Assembly (NCBI RefSeq): GCF_001404985.1
Contig: NZ_JRLF01000011.1
Span: 124,001-188,000 of the forward strand
Length of the DNA stretch: 64,000 nucleotides
Direction of reading: 5' to 3'
DNA from: Flavobacterium aquidurense
GTDB taxonomy: Bacteria; Bacteroidota; Bacteroidia; Flavobacteriales; Flavobacteriaceae
Part shown: piece after piece, positions 21,341 to 29,183 of the stretch
Layout: every line of letters begins with the position of its first letter
How positions within the stretch are numbered: position 1 is the first letter of the stretch
Notes under the pieces: model-generated
Database searches by the model: none
The model's input: the letters and a program-made list of their open reading frames with translations, nothing else
Told to the model about the DNA's origin: nothing
Position numbers and translations under genes: made by a program

Positions 21341-21556
21341 ATGTCGAAACTTAAGTTAAATAGAATTAAGGTTGTTTTAGTTGAAAATAATAGAAGTAAT
21401 AAGGAATTAGCCAAACATTTAGGTAAAACTGTATCGACTGTTTCGCGTTGGTGTACAAATGAATATCAGCCTTCTATTGAAACTCTTTATGAAATTTCTA
21501 AATATTTGAAGGTTGATATTCGGGAATTGCTGGTTTCTACTGAAAAAAGAGCATAA
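21341..21556 (+). CDS. XRE/Cro-type helix-turn-helix regulator
   Basis: A 71-residue protein that is essentially one helix-turn-helix domain: RIKVVLVENNRSNKELAKHL forms the first helices, GKTVSTVSRWCTNEYQPS the recognition helix and turn, and LYEISKYLKVDIRELL the last helices. This is the classical small XRE type. It is divergent from the SymE-like gene, with a 163-nt very AT-rich gap that includes the palindrome AAATTATAATTT. The layout suggests that it represses itself and possibly symE. No partner toxin besides SymE is visible. Confidence 0.85.
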   Translation: MSKLKLNRIKVVLVENNRSNKELAKHLGKTVSTVSRWCTNEYQPSIETLYEISKYLKVDIRELLVSTEKRA

Positions 21557-21570
21557 AAATTATGTCTTTC

Positions 21571-21613
21571 TTTGCGGAGTTACTTAATGAGATTTCTCCT
21601 CCGTCGGAATGAC
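21571..21613. repeat. Half copy of the GTCATTTCGAC-type hairpin element
   Basis: GAGATTTCTCCTCCGTCGGAATGAC equals the right arm of the 17441-17547 element with small changes. The left part has only a weak TTTGCGGAG partner. Confidence 0.5.
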
Positions 21614-21630
21614 AAATAGTACGTAAAAAA

Positions 21631-21665
21631 CAAAAGACTGTCTATAAAGACAGTCTTTTGTTTTT
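21631..21665. terminator. Bidirectional terminator between XRE and symporter genes
   Basis: Perfect 12-bp stem CAAAAGACTGTC (21631-21642), loop TATAAA, GACAGTCTTTTG (21649-21660), with T-rich flank on the plus side and A-rich flank on the left. It separates the plus-strand XRE gene from the end of the minus-strand symporter operon. Confidence 0.85.
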
Positions 21666-21688
21666 ATTAGAATTGTTTATCTGTTCTT

Positions 21689-23269
21689 TTAATTCCCATT
21701 AAAAATAAAATACAACCATAAAATCACCAATCCCAATAAAGCAAATAAAAACTTCACTTTCTTACTAGTCTTAGGAATATCAGCTTCATCAGAAAAATTA
21801 ACTTCCGGAGATTTATCAACCAACGAAATAATAATTGCCGAAACCAATAAAATCACAAAAATGTAAAATGAGATCAATAAAAAGTGAGGCCAAATCGTGT
21901 AAACATCGGCAGGGAAAATCCATAAATATAAAATCCCAACAAACAAACTAAAAGCAGAACCCCAGGAAAGTGTTGCATTTACAGCTTTTTTGGTCGTGCG
22001 TTTCCAGAAAATACTCAGCAAGAAAACTACAGATAATGATGGTGCTAAAAAGCCCAAAACTGCCTGAAAAATATTGAATAAATTTTGTCCTTTTATATTA
22101 TCAATTGCAACAGCAATTAAAATCGCAAACAAACATCCGGCTGCAATGGTGATTCTTCCTATTTTAATCTGATCTTTTATAGTAGCGGTTGGATTGATTT
22201 TCTTTACATAAATATCATTGGTAAAAACGGTGCTTAATGCATTTAGCGACGAACCAATTGTTCCTACCAAAACCGCAATCATTACACAAATAACCAAACC
22301 GTTCATTCCGCTTGGAAATAAATTTGTAACCATTGTCATATAAGCCAAATCTGAGTTTTTGCCTAATTCCGGATATAATGCATAACACAAAATTCCGGGT
22401 AAAATAAACAACGGCAAAGCCATAACTTTTAGCCAGCCAATAAAGTTAACACCCAATTGTCCTTGCTCCAGATTCTTTGCTCCCAAAACACTCTGCACCA
22501 TCGATTGATCTGTACAGAAAAAAGCAACTGCGGCAACTGGATATCCCAATAAAATTGCTGGCCACGGATAATGCGCATCGTTTGCAGGCTGCACTAAATT
22601 CCAGAAATTAGAAGGTGTTTTTGCAATTAAAACGTCAATGCCACCTAATTTTTGTAATCCTAAATATGATAAAGTAAGCGAAACAACAATCAACAAAATC
22701 ATCTGAAAAACATTGACTTTGGCAATCGCTTTTAATCCTCCGGCAAAAGTAAAAATTCCCGAAAAAATTACTAAAACGGTTACACTTTGCCACATTGGGA
22801 TTCCCAAAATCTGACGCACTAAAACGCCTCCGCTAAATAATCCTAAAGACAACCAGCTTACCAAAATTTTGACTAAAGCATACCAAGCCAGAATATTTTG
22901 TGTTGAGTCGCCATAACGTTTTCCCATATATTCCGGCATTGTACTTACTTTGCTCGCAATATATCGTGGTGCAAAAACCATTGCCAAAAGCAGTAAAAAA
23001 ACAAAAGCATACCACTCAAAATTTCCGGCTACAATTCCGGTTGCGTAACCAATACTCGCAAAAGCCAATAGCGATGAAGGTCCCACATTTGTACCCCACA
23101 TATTAAACCCAATGCTGTACCAGTTTAGTGAATTTCCGGCCAGAAAAAGTGTTTCGTTTTTCTTGCTTTGCTTCACGCTTACCACCCAGCCAATGATTAA
23201 CAAAGCCACCAGATAAACGGCAACAATTATAAAATCAAGCGTCGTTAATTTTTCGTAGATGCTGTTCAT
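21689..23269 (-). CDS. Sodium/solute symporter (SSS family)
   Basis: A 526-residue inner-membrane transporter with about 13-14 hydrophobic segments. The start LDFIIVAVYLVALLIIGWVV is the usual first helix, followed by ETLFLAGNSLNWYSIGFNMW and NVGPSSLLAFASIGYATG, the SSS sodium-site helix. Later blocks include VMIAVLVGTIGSSLNALSTV and FQAVLGFLAPSLSVVFLLSI. Relatives import sugars, sugar acids or sialic acid with sodium. It overlaps the upstream oxidoreductase gene by 4 bp (ATGA), so the two are translationally coupled. With pectin genes on both sides, uptake of rhamnose, galacturonate or an oligosaccharide is likely but not proven. Confidence 0.87.
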   Translation of the reverse strand: MNSIYEKLTTLDFIIVAVYLVALLIIGWVVSVKQSKKNETLFLAGNSLNWYSIGFNMWGTNVGPSSLLAFASIGYATGIVAGNFEWYAFVFLLLLAMVFAPRYIASKVSTMPEYMGKRYGDSTQNILAWYALVKILVSWLSLGLFSGGVLVRQILGIPMWQSVTVLVIFSGIFTFAGGLKAIAKVNVFQMILLIVVSLTLSYLGLQKLGGIDVLIAKTPSNFWNLVQPANDAHYPWPAILLGYPVAAVAFFCTDQSMVQSVLGAKNLEQGQLGVNFIGWLKVMALPLFILPGILCYALYPELGKNSDLAYMTMVTNLFPSGMNGLVICVMIAVLVGTIGSSLNALSTVFTNDIYVKKINPTATIKDQIKIGRITIAAGCLFAILIAVAIDNIKGQNLFNIFQAVLGFLAPSLSVVFLLSIFWKRTTKKAVNATLSWGSAFSLFVGILYLWIFPADVYTIWPHFLLISFYIFVILLVSAIIISLVDKSPEVNFSDEADIPKTSKKVKFLFALLGLVILWLYFIFNGN

Positions 23270-24330
23270 AGTCCGTATTCGTTAAGAATATCAGCAATTT
23301 TTACTGGCATTCCGGTTTGCAATGATTTATCCATTGCCTGCAATAAAGCAACGGTTCCTATGCCTTCTTCCATGTTGGGATAAGCTTCAAAATTGAGTTC
23401 GATGCTGTCTACAAAATATTCCAGATAGTTTTGATATTCTCCGGCGTGATGGCTTTGTCCTTCAAAACGGAAATAATGTTTCAAGGTAGAATCTCCCCAT
23501 GTTATCACTTTTTCTTCGCCGGTTTTGTCTGTAATAGCATAACGCAATTCATGATAATCTGCCTGACTTGCGCCTTCGGTCGCTCTTAAAATTGTGCTCA
23601 TTCCGCTGTCACGTTGTGAAGGTTGTGTTGGCGAAGTATAAACGCCGCTTACTCTTGCGATTCTTCCATCTGTTGCTTTAAAGATAAAATGCATCGTATC
23701 TTCATTTTTTAAACCCGCTGCACTTCCATTACTGCTGATCATTCCGTAACCCATAACTTCCTGAATATTGGGCAAATACCATCTAATAAAATCTACAGGG
23801 TGACTTAATCCTCCGTACAGCCATTTAAAAGATTGCAACAATGACCATTCTTTCTTTAAAAACCATCTATGATCTGCATGATATTGTGCTTCGATTGTAA
23901 TTAAATCTCCTATTAATCCTTCTTCAAAATCAGCTCTTTGTCTTTTTGCAGGTTCAAAAAATCGGGAACTTTGACCTATAAAAACTTTCTTTCCGGTTGT
24001 TTTACTAAGTTCTAATAGTTCCCTTGCGTCTGACAGATCATCGATAAAAGGTTTCGTACAAACAACATGTTTCCCGTGCAGTAAAGCTTGTTTTACATGC
24101 TGTGCGTGAAGATGATCCGGTGTATAAATGGCAATAATATCAATTGACGAATCGTTTAACAAATCATCATAATTGGTGGTGTACGAATGAAAATCGAATT
24201 CTTTTGCACGCTGTTTACACAATTCTTCGTTTCGGTCGCATACTTTTACGAGTTCTAATTTTGAACTTTCGGTAGCGGCAGACATCGTGCTTCGTCCTTC
24301 TCCGAGTCCCAGAATGGCTATTTTTAACAT
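23266..24330 (-). CDS. Gfo/Idh/MocA family oxidoreductase
   Basis: A 354-residue cytosolic NAD(P)-dependent sugar oxidoreductase. The N-terminal Rossmann domain has LKIAILGLGEGRSTMSAA and VKVCDRNEELCKQRA. The motif KHVVCTKPFIDDLSDAREL carries the conserved Lys-Pro of the family. The C-terminal domain has LYGGLSHPVDFIRWYLPN, a catalytic His/Asp region. The start is supported by the nucleotide-binding loop directly after it. It is coupled to the sodium symporter gene (4-bp overlap), so its substrate is probably the imported sugar or sugar acid. Confidence 0.85.
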   Translation of the reverse strand: MLKIAILGLGEGRSTMSAATESSKLELVKVCDRNEELCKQRAKEFDFHSYTTNYDDLLNDSSIDIIAIYTPDHLHAQHVKQALLHGKHVVCTKPFIDDLSDARELLELSKTTGKKVFIGQSSRFFEPAKRQRADFEEGLIGDLITIEAQYHADHRWFLKKEWSLLQSFKWLYGGLSHPVDFIRWYLPNIQEVMGYGMISSNGSAAGLKNEDTMHFIFKATDGRIARVSGVYTSPTQPSQRDSGMSTILRATEGASQADYHELRYAITDKTGEEKVITWGDSTLKHYFRFEGQSHHAGEYQNYLEYFVDSIELNFEAYPNMEEGIGTVALLQAMDKSLQTGMPVKIADILNEYGL

Positions 24331-24481
24331 GGATATATTATTTTAGATTTTTGAGTTTAGATTTTAGATTTTTTCCGAAATCATCTTTGAGGCTAGTTTT
24401 TTTTTACGCAGATTAAGCAGATCGAGCAGATTTTCTTTCTTCTTAATTCTCTAATAAATTCTTTCTTCTTGTCTCTTTCTT
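24331..24481. repeat. Gap with TTTTAGATT and GCAGATT tandem words
   Basis: The words TTAGATTTTTGAGTTTAGAT, then ACGCAGATTAAGCAGATCGA, then CTTTCTTCTT and TCTCTTTCTT fill the gap up to the stop codon at 24482. No gene or clear terminator was recognised. Confidence 0.5.
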
Positions 24482-26998
24482 CTATTTTTTCTCCTCTACA
24501 GTAACTTTATTCAAGAAAATCCAGGTTTCATCCGGCTTTGCACCTTCGATTCCGGTTTGGTATTTTTTCATTAAAGCGTTCCATTCGTCTACACGCGGAT
24601 TATTTTGGGTTGTTTTGGGATTTAGTTTATCCAGATTTTCTCCTTTTGGAATACTGATTATTAAAATCAATTGCCTGTCTTTTTTGAAAACCTGTAATTG
24701 CTGGAAATCGGCATTGCAGAAACCTTTGGCTACTTCTGGCCATTTTTCGAATTGTGTTTTATGATAATCCACGTATTCTTTTTGCAGTTTTTCATCAGAA
24801 GGAAGATTAGCTGTCAAAACAACATTTTCCCAATCCGATGCTGGTTTGGAGTCTTTACATCTTTCAAAGTTTTGGAAATCGTAAACCAAATCTTCATAGA
24901 TTTTAATTTCTAAAGAAGGAAAAGCGCCCGCCAGTTTTCGTTTGGTTCTTTCCGGCTGATTCATTTTGCCATAAACTACCAAATGATTTTTCCATTGGTA
25001 CAATTCCTGTCCCACAATTCTAAATCCTGTCAAAGTCGATTTGATTTTTTCGATATCAAAATCAGAACCTATCAATTCGATCGCATACGGTTTTGGCATT
25101 TCCTGCAATCCCCATTTTTCATCGATTACAACTTCTTTTTCCAGATCTTTATAAGGTATTCTAATTCCAGCTGCATCCTTAATTTTAGAACTTACATACG
25201 GATCGTTATTTTCCCATATATTCCCTTTTGGTCCATTATGATTTTTAAGGATTTTTTTTTCGGCAATCCAGTTGTTTTTTATCGTAAAACCTTCACTTCC
25301 TTCATCGGTATACAAATACAACCATAAAAATGGATCGTGCGCATACGGACTGTTATATACTTTATCGATATAATTTTCTTCTATCTGACTGTTTGGCTGT
25401 GACGAAAGGGTATAAATCCCGGAAACATCGTGTAAATGTTTGGCATAATGGTGAATTTTATTCGCCAGAATTTTGTTGTTTTCCATTACATTTTTAGTGT
25501 GCGTCCAGCCCCAGCCCATTGCGATTCCTGAATATGAAACATCTGAAATTTCGTTGTGTTCAATTGTAATATTTTTTACAAAACCAGCGCTGATACCCAA
25601 CGTTCCCCAATCTTCATTGGTGACATTGGTAATTAAATTATCTGAGATTATTTCATTCGAACAAACTTCTCTCTCATCTTTTACAACTAATGGCAAATGG
25701 GCTTCAAAAGCTTCTTCAGAGAAAACTCCAACATTTATTGCGCTTCCGCCAATGTCTTTAAATAAATTTCCTTTGATGATATTGTGATGTGTTCCTTTAT
25801 TTAAATCTAATCCTGTTGAAGATAAATGTTCAAAACGGCACGATTCGAACTGAAGATTATTCGAATAATTTACTTCAACAGCTGCACAAGGTCTTCCTAC
25901 CCAAGCCTGATTTTCTAAACTTGCCTGATTTGGAGTTCCCGGAACTTTTAATTTATAAGCATCTAATAAATACAAACCTGACTGCAGCGGAACGTGACCT
26001 TGCTGCGAAGGACGAAGCCAGTTGCTGTATTGAAACGAAATTCCTTTAAATCTAAAATCATGAACAGGAGAATCTACAGTTCCTTTTATTTCCAGTAAAT
26101 TTTCTAAAACCGGAATTGTTACTTTAGCCAAATTCATGTCTTCACCAACTCTTGGAATATAATAGATTTTAGCATTTTTTTTATCCAGATACCATTCTCC
26201 GGGTTCATTGAGCATCGAAATTCCGTTGTTTAAATAGAAGGCAGAATTCCCATTGTTTTTAGAAATCCACGGTGCCGGCCAGGGATGTTCGCTTTGAATA
26301 CGGCTTTCTGGCTGCTCAAACGAAAGTCTGGCGCTGTCTTTTTGTACTTCGATATTTTTGATTCGAAGATTGGCAATCGACCACCATTGTACAATAAACA
26401 TTTCCATTCCGGGCTCAAACTTAATCGATTTATCCTTAAACGGAATCCAACAGGTTTCTGTCGCAGCATCCCAAGATAAAATGCGATCCATAATGTTTCC
26501 GGACGTACTTTTAGCTCTTACGGCTTTTTTGTCATTTACCCATAATTGTCTGTAATTAATAAGTTCACCCGCTTTTTTAGGAGCATCAGCAATCCAGACA
26601 TTTGACTTTTTGATGCCGTTTACAATCGTCGCTTTTTTCCAGTTTTTTATTTCTAATCCACCGCTTATTATTGATTTTGCATTTATATCTGATTGTATTG
26701 TGGTTGGACTTTCAGGTGTTCCAGAATCTTCAGGTCTTACAAATAAAGGTTCATTTAAATAGTACGTTCCGTTCATTACTATAATCTGAATTCCGTCTTT
26801 TATAGAAGGATCTTTTAATCTACGAAGTTCTCTGGCTTTTCGCATTGCCATTTGTACCGTAGCCAGAGGATTAGATTTTGTCCCGTTGTTTGTATCATCA
26901 CCATTTGGAGAAACCCAAATTTCAGCAGCATTCGCAGAAAAAATGGTACAAATGATCACAAAAACAGTCAGTAACTTATTGAAAGATTTTAAACGCAT
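24482..26998 (-). CDS. Parallel beta-helix protein fused to an L-rhamnose-mutarotase-like domain
   Basis: Exported 838-residue protein (signal peptide 1-24, ending FSANA). The start AEIWVSPNGDDTNNGTKSNP and the long series of N-rich turns (NNLQFESCRFEHLSSTGLDL, IEHNEISDVSYSGIAMGWGW, NKIHHYAKHLHDVSGIYTL) form a right-handed parallel beta-helix of the kind found in polysaccharide lyases and GH28-like enzymes. From about residue 637 the fold changes: an alpha/beta stretch, then from about 724 a ferredoxin-like domain with KEYVDYHKTQFEKWPEV and RVDEWNALMKKYQT. These match the RhaM/YiiL mutarotase family, including the catalytic-type His (near 746) and WPE. A mutarotase on an exported beta-helix is odd. 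It is divergent from the GH28 gene. Confidence 0.78.
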   Translation of the reverse strand: MRLKSFNKLLTVFVIICTIFSANAAEIWVSPNGDDTNNGTKSNPLATVQMAMRKARELRRLKDPSIKDGIQIIVMNGTYYLNEPLFVRPEDSGTPESPTTIQSDINAKSIISGGLEIKNWKKATIVNGIKKSNVWIADAPKKAGELINYRQLWVNDKKAVRAKSTSGNIMDRILSWDAATETCWIPFKDKSIKFEPGMEMFIVQWWSIANLRIKNIEVQKDSARLSFEQPESRIQSEHPWPAPWISKNNGNSAFYLNNGISMLNEPGEWYLDKKNAKIYYIPRVGEDMNLAKVTIPVLENLLEIKGTVDSPVHDFRFKGISFQYSNWLRPSQQGHVPLQSGLYLLDAYKLKVPGTPNQASLENQAWVGRPCAAVEVNYSNNLQFESCRFEHLSSTGLDLNKGTHHNIIKGNLFKDIGGSAINVGVFSEEAFEAHLPLVVKDEREVCSNEIISDNLITNVTNEDWGTLGISAGFVKNITIEHNEISDVSYSGIAMGWGWTHTKNVMENNKILANKIHHYAKHLHDVSGIYTLSSQPNSQIEENYIDKVYNSPYAHDPFLWLYLYTDEGSEGFTIKNNWIAEKKILKNHNGPKGNIWENNDPYVSSKIKDAAGIRIPYKDLEKEVVIDEKWGLQEMPKPYAIELIGSDFDIEKIKSTLTGFRIVGQELYQWKNHLVVYGKMNQPERTKRKLAGAFPSLEIKIYEDLVYDFQNFERCKDSKPASDWENVVLTANLPSDEKLQKEYVDYHKTQFEKWPEVAKGFCNADFQQLQVFKKDRQLILIISIPKGENLDKLNPKTTQNNPRVDEWNALMKKYQTGIEGAKPDETWIFLNKVTVEEKK

Positions 26999-27116
26999 TA
27001 TTTTTAACTTTTTTTGGTAGTAAAATTATTGAGGACATAATTTAAAGTAATAAAAAAATTACATCCTAAACTATTTTAACATTTATCTTAAATATATGGC
27101 ACAATTTAAAAGAACC

Positions 27117-27124
27117 CAAAAATA
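27117..27124 (-). promoter_or_regulatory. -7 box for the beta-helix/mutarotase gene
   Basis: CAAAAATA on the plus strand is TATTTTTG on the minus strand, a perfect TAnnTTTG. No good -33 was found at the expected distance; the CCTGTA repeat occupies that zone. An alternative, TATATTTA (complement of 27089-27096), lies closer to the gene. Confidence 0.4.
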
Positions 27125-27131
27125 AAAGCAT

Positions 27132-27147
27132 CCTGTACCCTCCTGTA
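27132..27147. promoter_or_regulatory. CCTGTA-N4-CCTGTA direct repeat
   Basis: Two identical CCTGTA half-sites spaced 10 bp apart (27132-27137, 27142-27147). The arrangement matches 19824-19839 upstream of GH78, including the T closing the 4-nt spacer. It is probably the binding site of a shared activator for pectin genes. Confidence 0.5.
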
Positions 27148-27244
27148 ATTGTAGAAATCAGGATAAAAAATACAGATTCATAACTTTTAACTTTTCTTTT
27201 GTGGCAAACAATCAACTTAATTAAGTTTTTATAATATTTTTTTA

Positions 27245-27252
27245 TAGATTTG
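27245..27252 (+). promoter_or_regulatory. -7 box of the GH28 gene
   Basis: TAGATTTG is a perfect Bacteroidota -7 box (TAnnTTTG). A TTTG -33 element is missing at the normal distance, which fits an assisted promoter. The LacI-type palindrome begins directly after it. Confidence 0.6.
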
Positions 27253-27266
27253 TGTAATCGATTACA
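27253..27266. promoter_or_regulatory. LacI-type operator over the GH28 transcription start
   Basis: TGTAATCGATTACA is a perfect 14-bp palindrome with the central CG usual for LacI-family operators. It adjoins the -7 box, so it covers the expected start site; a bound repressor would block transcription of GH28. The LacI regulator itself is not in the window. Confidence 0.7.
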
Positions 27267-27391
27267 TTTATATTTATTTGTTTAACTGCATTCTTTTTTT
27301 TCTTTATCAATAAAAAAACAAGGATGAATAAACAGATTTAGCAAATAAAGTTTTCTATTACTACTAAACTATTAACCATAATTCAACAAGA

Positions 27392-29080
27392 ATGAAAACG
27401 AATCCTATTCACCTTTTACGCTTTGCTGTGGCAATCCTGATTGCAAGTTGTTCGCAAAATAGTATGGCCCAAAATTCAAAGTCTTATGACACTTATAAAA
27501 ACATTGAATTTAAAATGGCAAAAGTCAAAGAGCCTGTAATTCCAAAAAATAGTGTAAACATTAAAGATTTTGGTGCCGTAAATGGCGGGTACGTTTTAAA
27601 TACAAAGGCTTTCGCCGATGCTATAGATGCGGTTTCGAAAAAAGGCGGAGGAAAAGTAATTATTCCTCCCGGAATCTGGCTTACAGGTCCAATTATCCTA
27701 AAAAGCAATCTGGAACTTCATGCCGAAACCGGGGCTTTAATCAAATTTTCGCCAGACAAAAGTTTATACCCAATTATAGAAACGAGTTTTGAAGGCCTAA
27801 ACACCTGGCGTTGCATCTCTCCTATTTATGGTAAAAATCTAGAGAACATCGCTTTTACAGGAAATGGTGTTTGGGATGGTTCAGGCGAAGTTTGGAGACA
27901 AGTAAAAAAGAGCAAATTAACTGATAGCCAATGGAAAAAGTTCGTTTCTTCCGGAGGTGTTTTAAACGATAAAAAAGACAGTTGGTATCCATCAGAAGTT
28001 TTTATGAATGCTTCTAAAGGTGCAGATCAAAATGTACGTCCGGACTTAAAAACAAAAGAAGAATTTGAAAAAATCCACGACTTTTTACGTCCGGTATTAG
28101 TGAGTATTCAAAACAGTAAAAGAGTATTGTTTGACGGACCTGTTTTCCAGAATTCACCAGCATGGAATATTCATCCCTTAATGGTCGAGGATTTAATTGT
28201 TCGTAATGTTACAGTTCGTAATCCGTGGTATTCTCAAAACGGTGATGGTCTGGATGTGGAGTCCTGTAAAAATGTAATCATCGAAAACTCCAGTTTTGAT
28301 GTAGGCGACGATGCGATTTGTATTAAATCAGGAAAAGATAAAGATGGTCGTGAAAGAGGTGTTCCGTGCGAAAATATTATCGTAAAAAACAATATCGTTT
28401 ATCACGGACACGGCGGCGTTACGGTGGGAAGTGAAATGTCAGGCGGAGTAAAAAACCTGCATGTATCAAACTGTACTTTTATGGGTACAGATGTTGGTCT
28501 TCGTTTTAAAAGTAACCGCGGACGTGGCGGTGTGGTAGAAAACATTTATATCTCTGATATTTTTATGACTGATATTCCGTCTCAGGCAATATCTTTTAAT
28601 TTGTATTACGGAGGAAAATCTATTGCAGAAACCCTTGAAGAAGGTGGAGATAAAATCATTAATAAAGCAATGCCTGTAACGGTAGAAACGCCACAGTTTA
28701 AAAACATTTCGATCAAAAATATTACTATTCATGGCGCACAACAAGCAGTATTTTTACAAGGTTTGCCTGAAATGAATTTAGAGAATATCGAAATCTCAAA
28801 CTTAACGGTAAAAGCCGAAAAAGGATTCTCGATTATTGATGCCAACGGAATCAAAATCAGCAATGCAAAGCTGGATATTGAAGCAAGCAATGTATTCGAA
28901 ATTTATAATGCTAAAAACCTGTCTCTAAAAAACATAGAATTTAATTCTACATCAGCAAAAGCAGTTTCTGTAAATGGTGAAGCTTCTCAGAATATTGAAT
29001 TTGTTTCTTCTCCTGCAGTAGATTTTTCTAAAAGAACAACTGTTGGCGAAACAGTGCCTAAAGGTGCTGTTAAGTTTTAG
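27392..29080 (+). CDS. Polygalacturonase, GH28 family
   Basis: A 562-residue exported enzyme predicted to hydrolyse alpha-1,4-galacturonan. The N-terminus MKTNPIHLLRFAVAILIASC has a lipobox, so it may be a lipoprotein, although SMAQ allows ordinary cleavage. The beta-helix opens with VNIKDFGAVNGGYVLNTKAF and GGGKVIIPPGIWLTGPI. All GH28 active-site blocks are present: NGDGLDVESC (about 284), VGDDAICIKSG (about 305), HGHGGVTVGSE (about 338) and RFKSNRGRGG (about 371). It is the only plus-strand pectinase here, is transcribed divergently from the beta-helix/mutarotase gene, and is probably under a LacI-type repressor. It ends at a strong bidirectional terminator. Confidence 0.93.
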   Translation: MKTNPIHLLRFAVAILIASCSQNSMAQNSKSYDTYKNIEFKMAKVKEPVIPKNSVNIKDFGAVNGGYVLNTKAFADAIDAVSKKGGGKVIIPPGIWLTGPIILKSNLELHAETGALIKFSPDKSLYPIIETSFEGLNTWRCISPIYGKNLENIAFTGNGVWDGSGEVWRQVKKSKLTDSQWKKFVSSGGVLNDKKDSWYPSEVFMNASKGADQNVRPDLKTKEEFEKIHDFLRPVLVSIQNSKRVLFDGPVFQNSPAWNIHPLMVEDLIVRNVTVRNPWYSQNGDGLDVESCKNVIIENSSFDVGDDAICIKSGKDKDGRERGVPCENIIVKNNIVYHGHGGVTVGSEMSGGVKNLHVSNCTFMGTDVGLRFKSNRGRGGVVENIYISDIFMTDIPSQAISFNLYYGGKSIAETLEEGGDKIINKAMPVTVETPQFKNISIKNITIHGAQQAVFLQGLPEMNLENIEISNLTVKAEKGFSIIDANGIKISNAKLDIEASNVFEIYNAKNLSLKNIEFNSTSAKAVSVNGEASQNIEFVSSPAVDFSKRTTVGETVPKGAVKF

Positions 29081-29100
29081 ATTCTTAGATTCTTAGATTG
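29078..29100. repeat. TAGATTCT tandem repeat starting at the GH28 stop codon
   Basis: TAGATTCT, TAGATTCT, TAGATTG follow in exact 8-bp register, and the first TAG is the stop codon of GH28 (29078-29080). Confidence 0.75.
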
Positions 29101-29101
29101 T

Positions 29102-29142
29102 AAAAAAGCAGGCTGTCCAAAAATGGACAGCCTGCTTTTTTT
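29102..29142. terminator. Bidirectional terminator between GH28 and the lactonase operon
   Basis: Stem GCAGGCTGTCC (29108-29118), loop AAAAAT, GGACAGCCTGC (29125-29135), flanked by A6 on the left and T7 on the right. It works for the plus-strand GH28 gene and for the minus-strand lactonase operon that converges on it. Confidence 0.9.
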
Positions 29143-29183
29143 ATATCTTTAACTTAAATTAAATTGACATACTTTGAGATTTT

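Larger units (their letters stand above)
26999..27391. other. Divergent regulatory gap between beta-helix and GH28 genes
   Basis: A 393-nt AT-rich gap without coding signals. It contains a minus-strand -7 box (27117-27124), a CCTGTA direct repeat (27132-27147), a plus-strand -7 box (27245-27252) and a LacI-type palindrome (27253-27266). This leaves a plus-strand leader of about 130 nt before the GH28 start. Confidence 0.75.
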
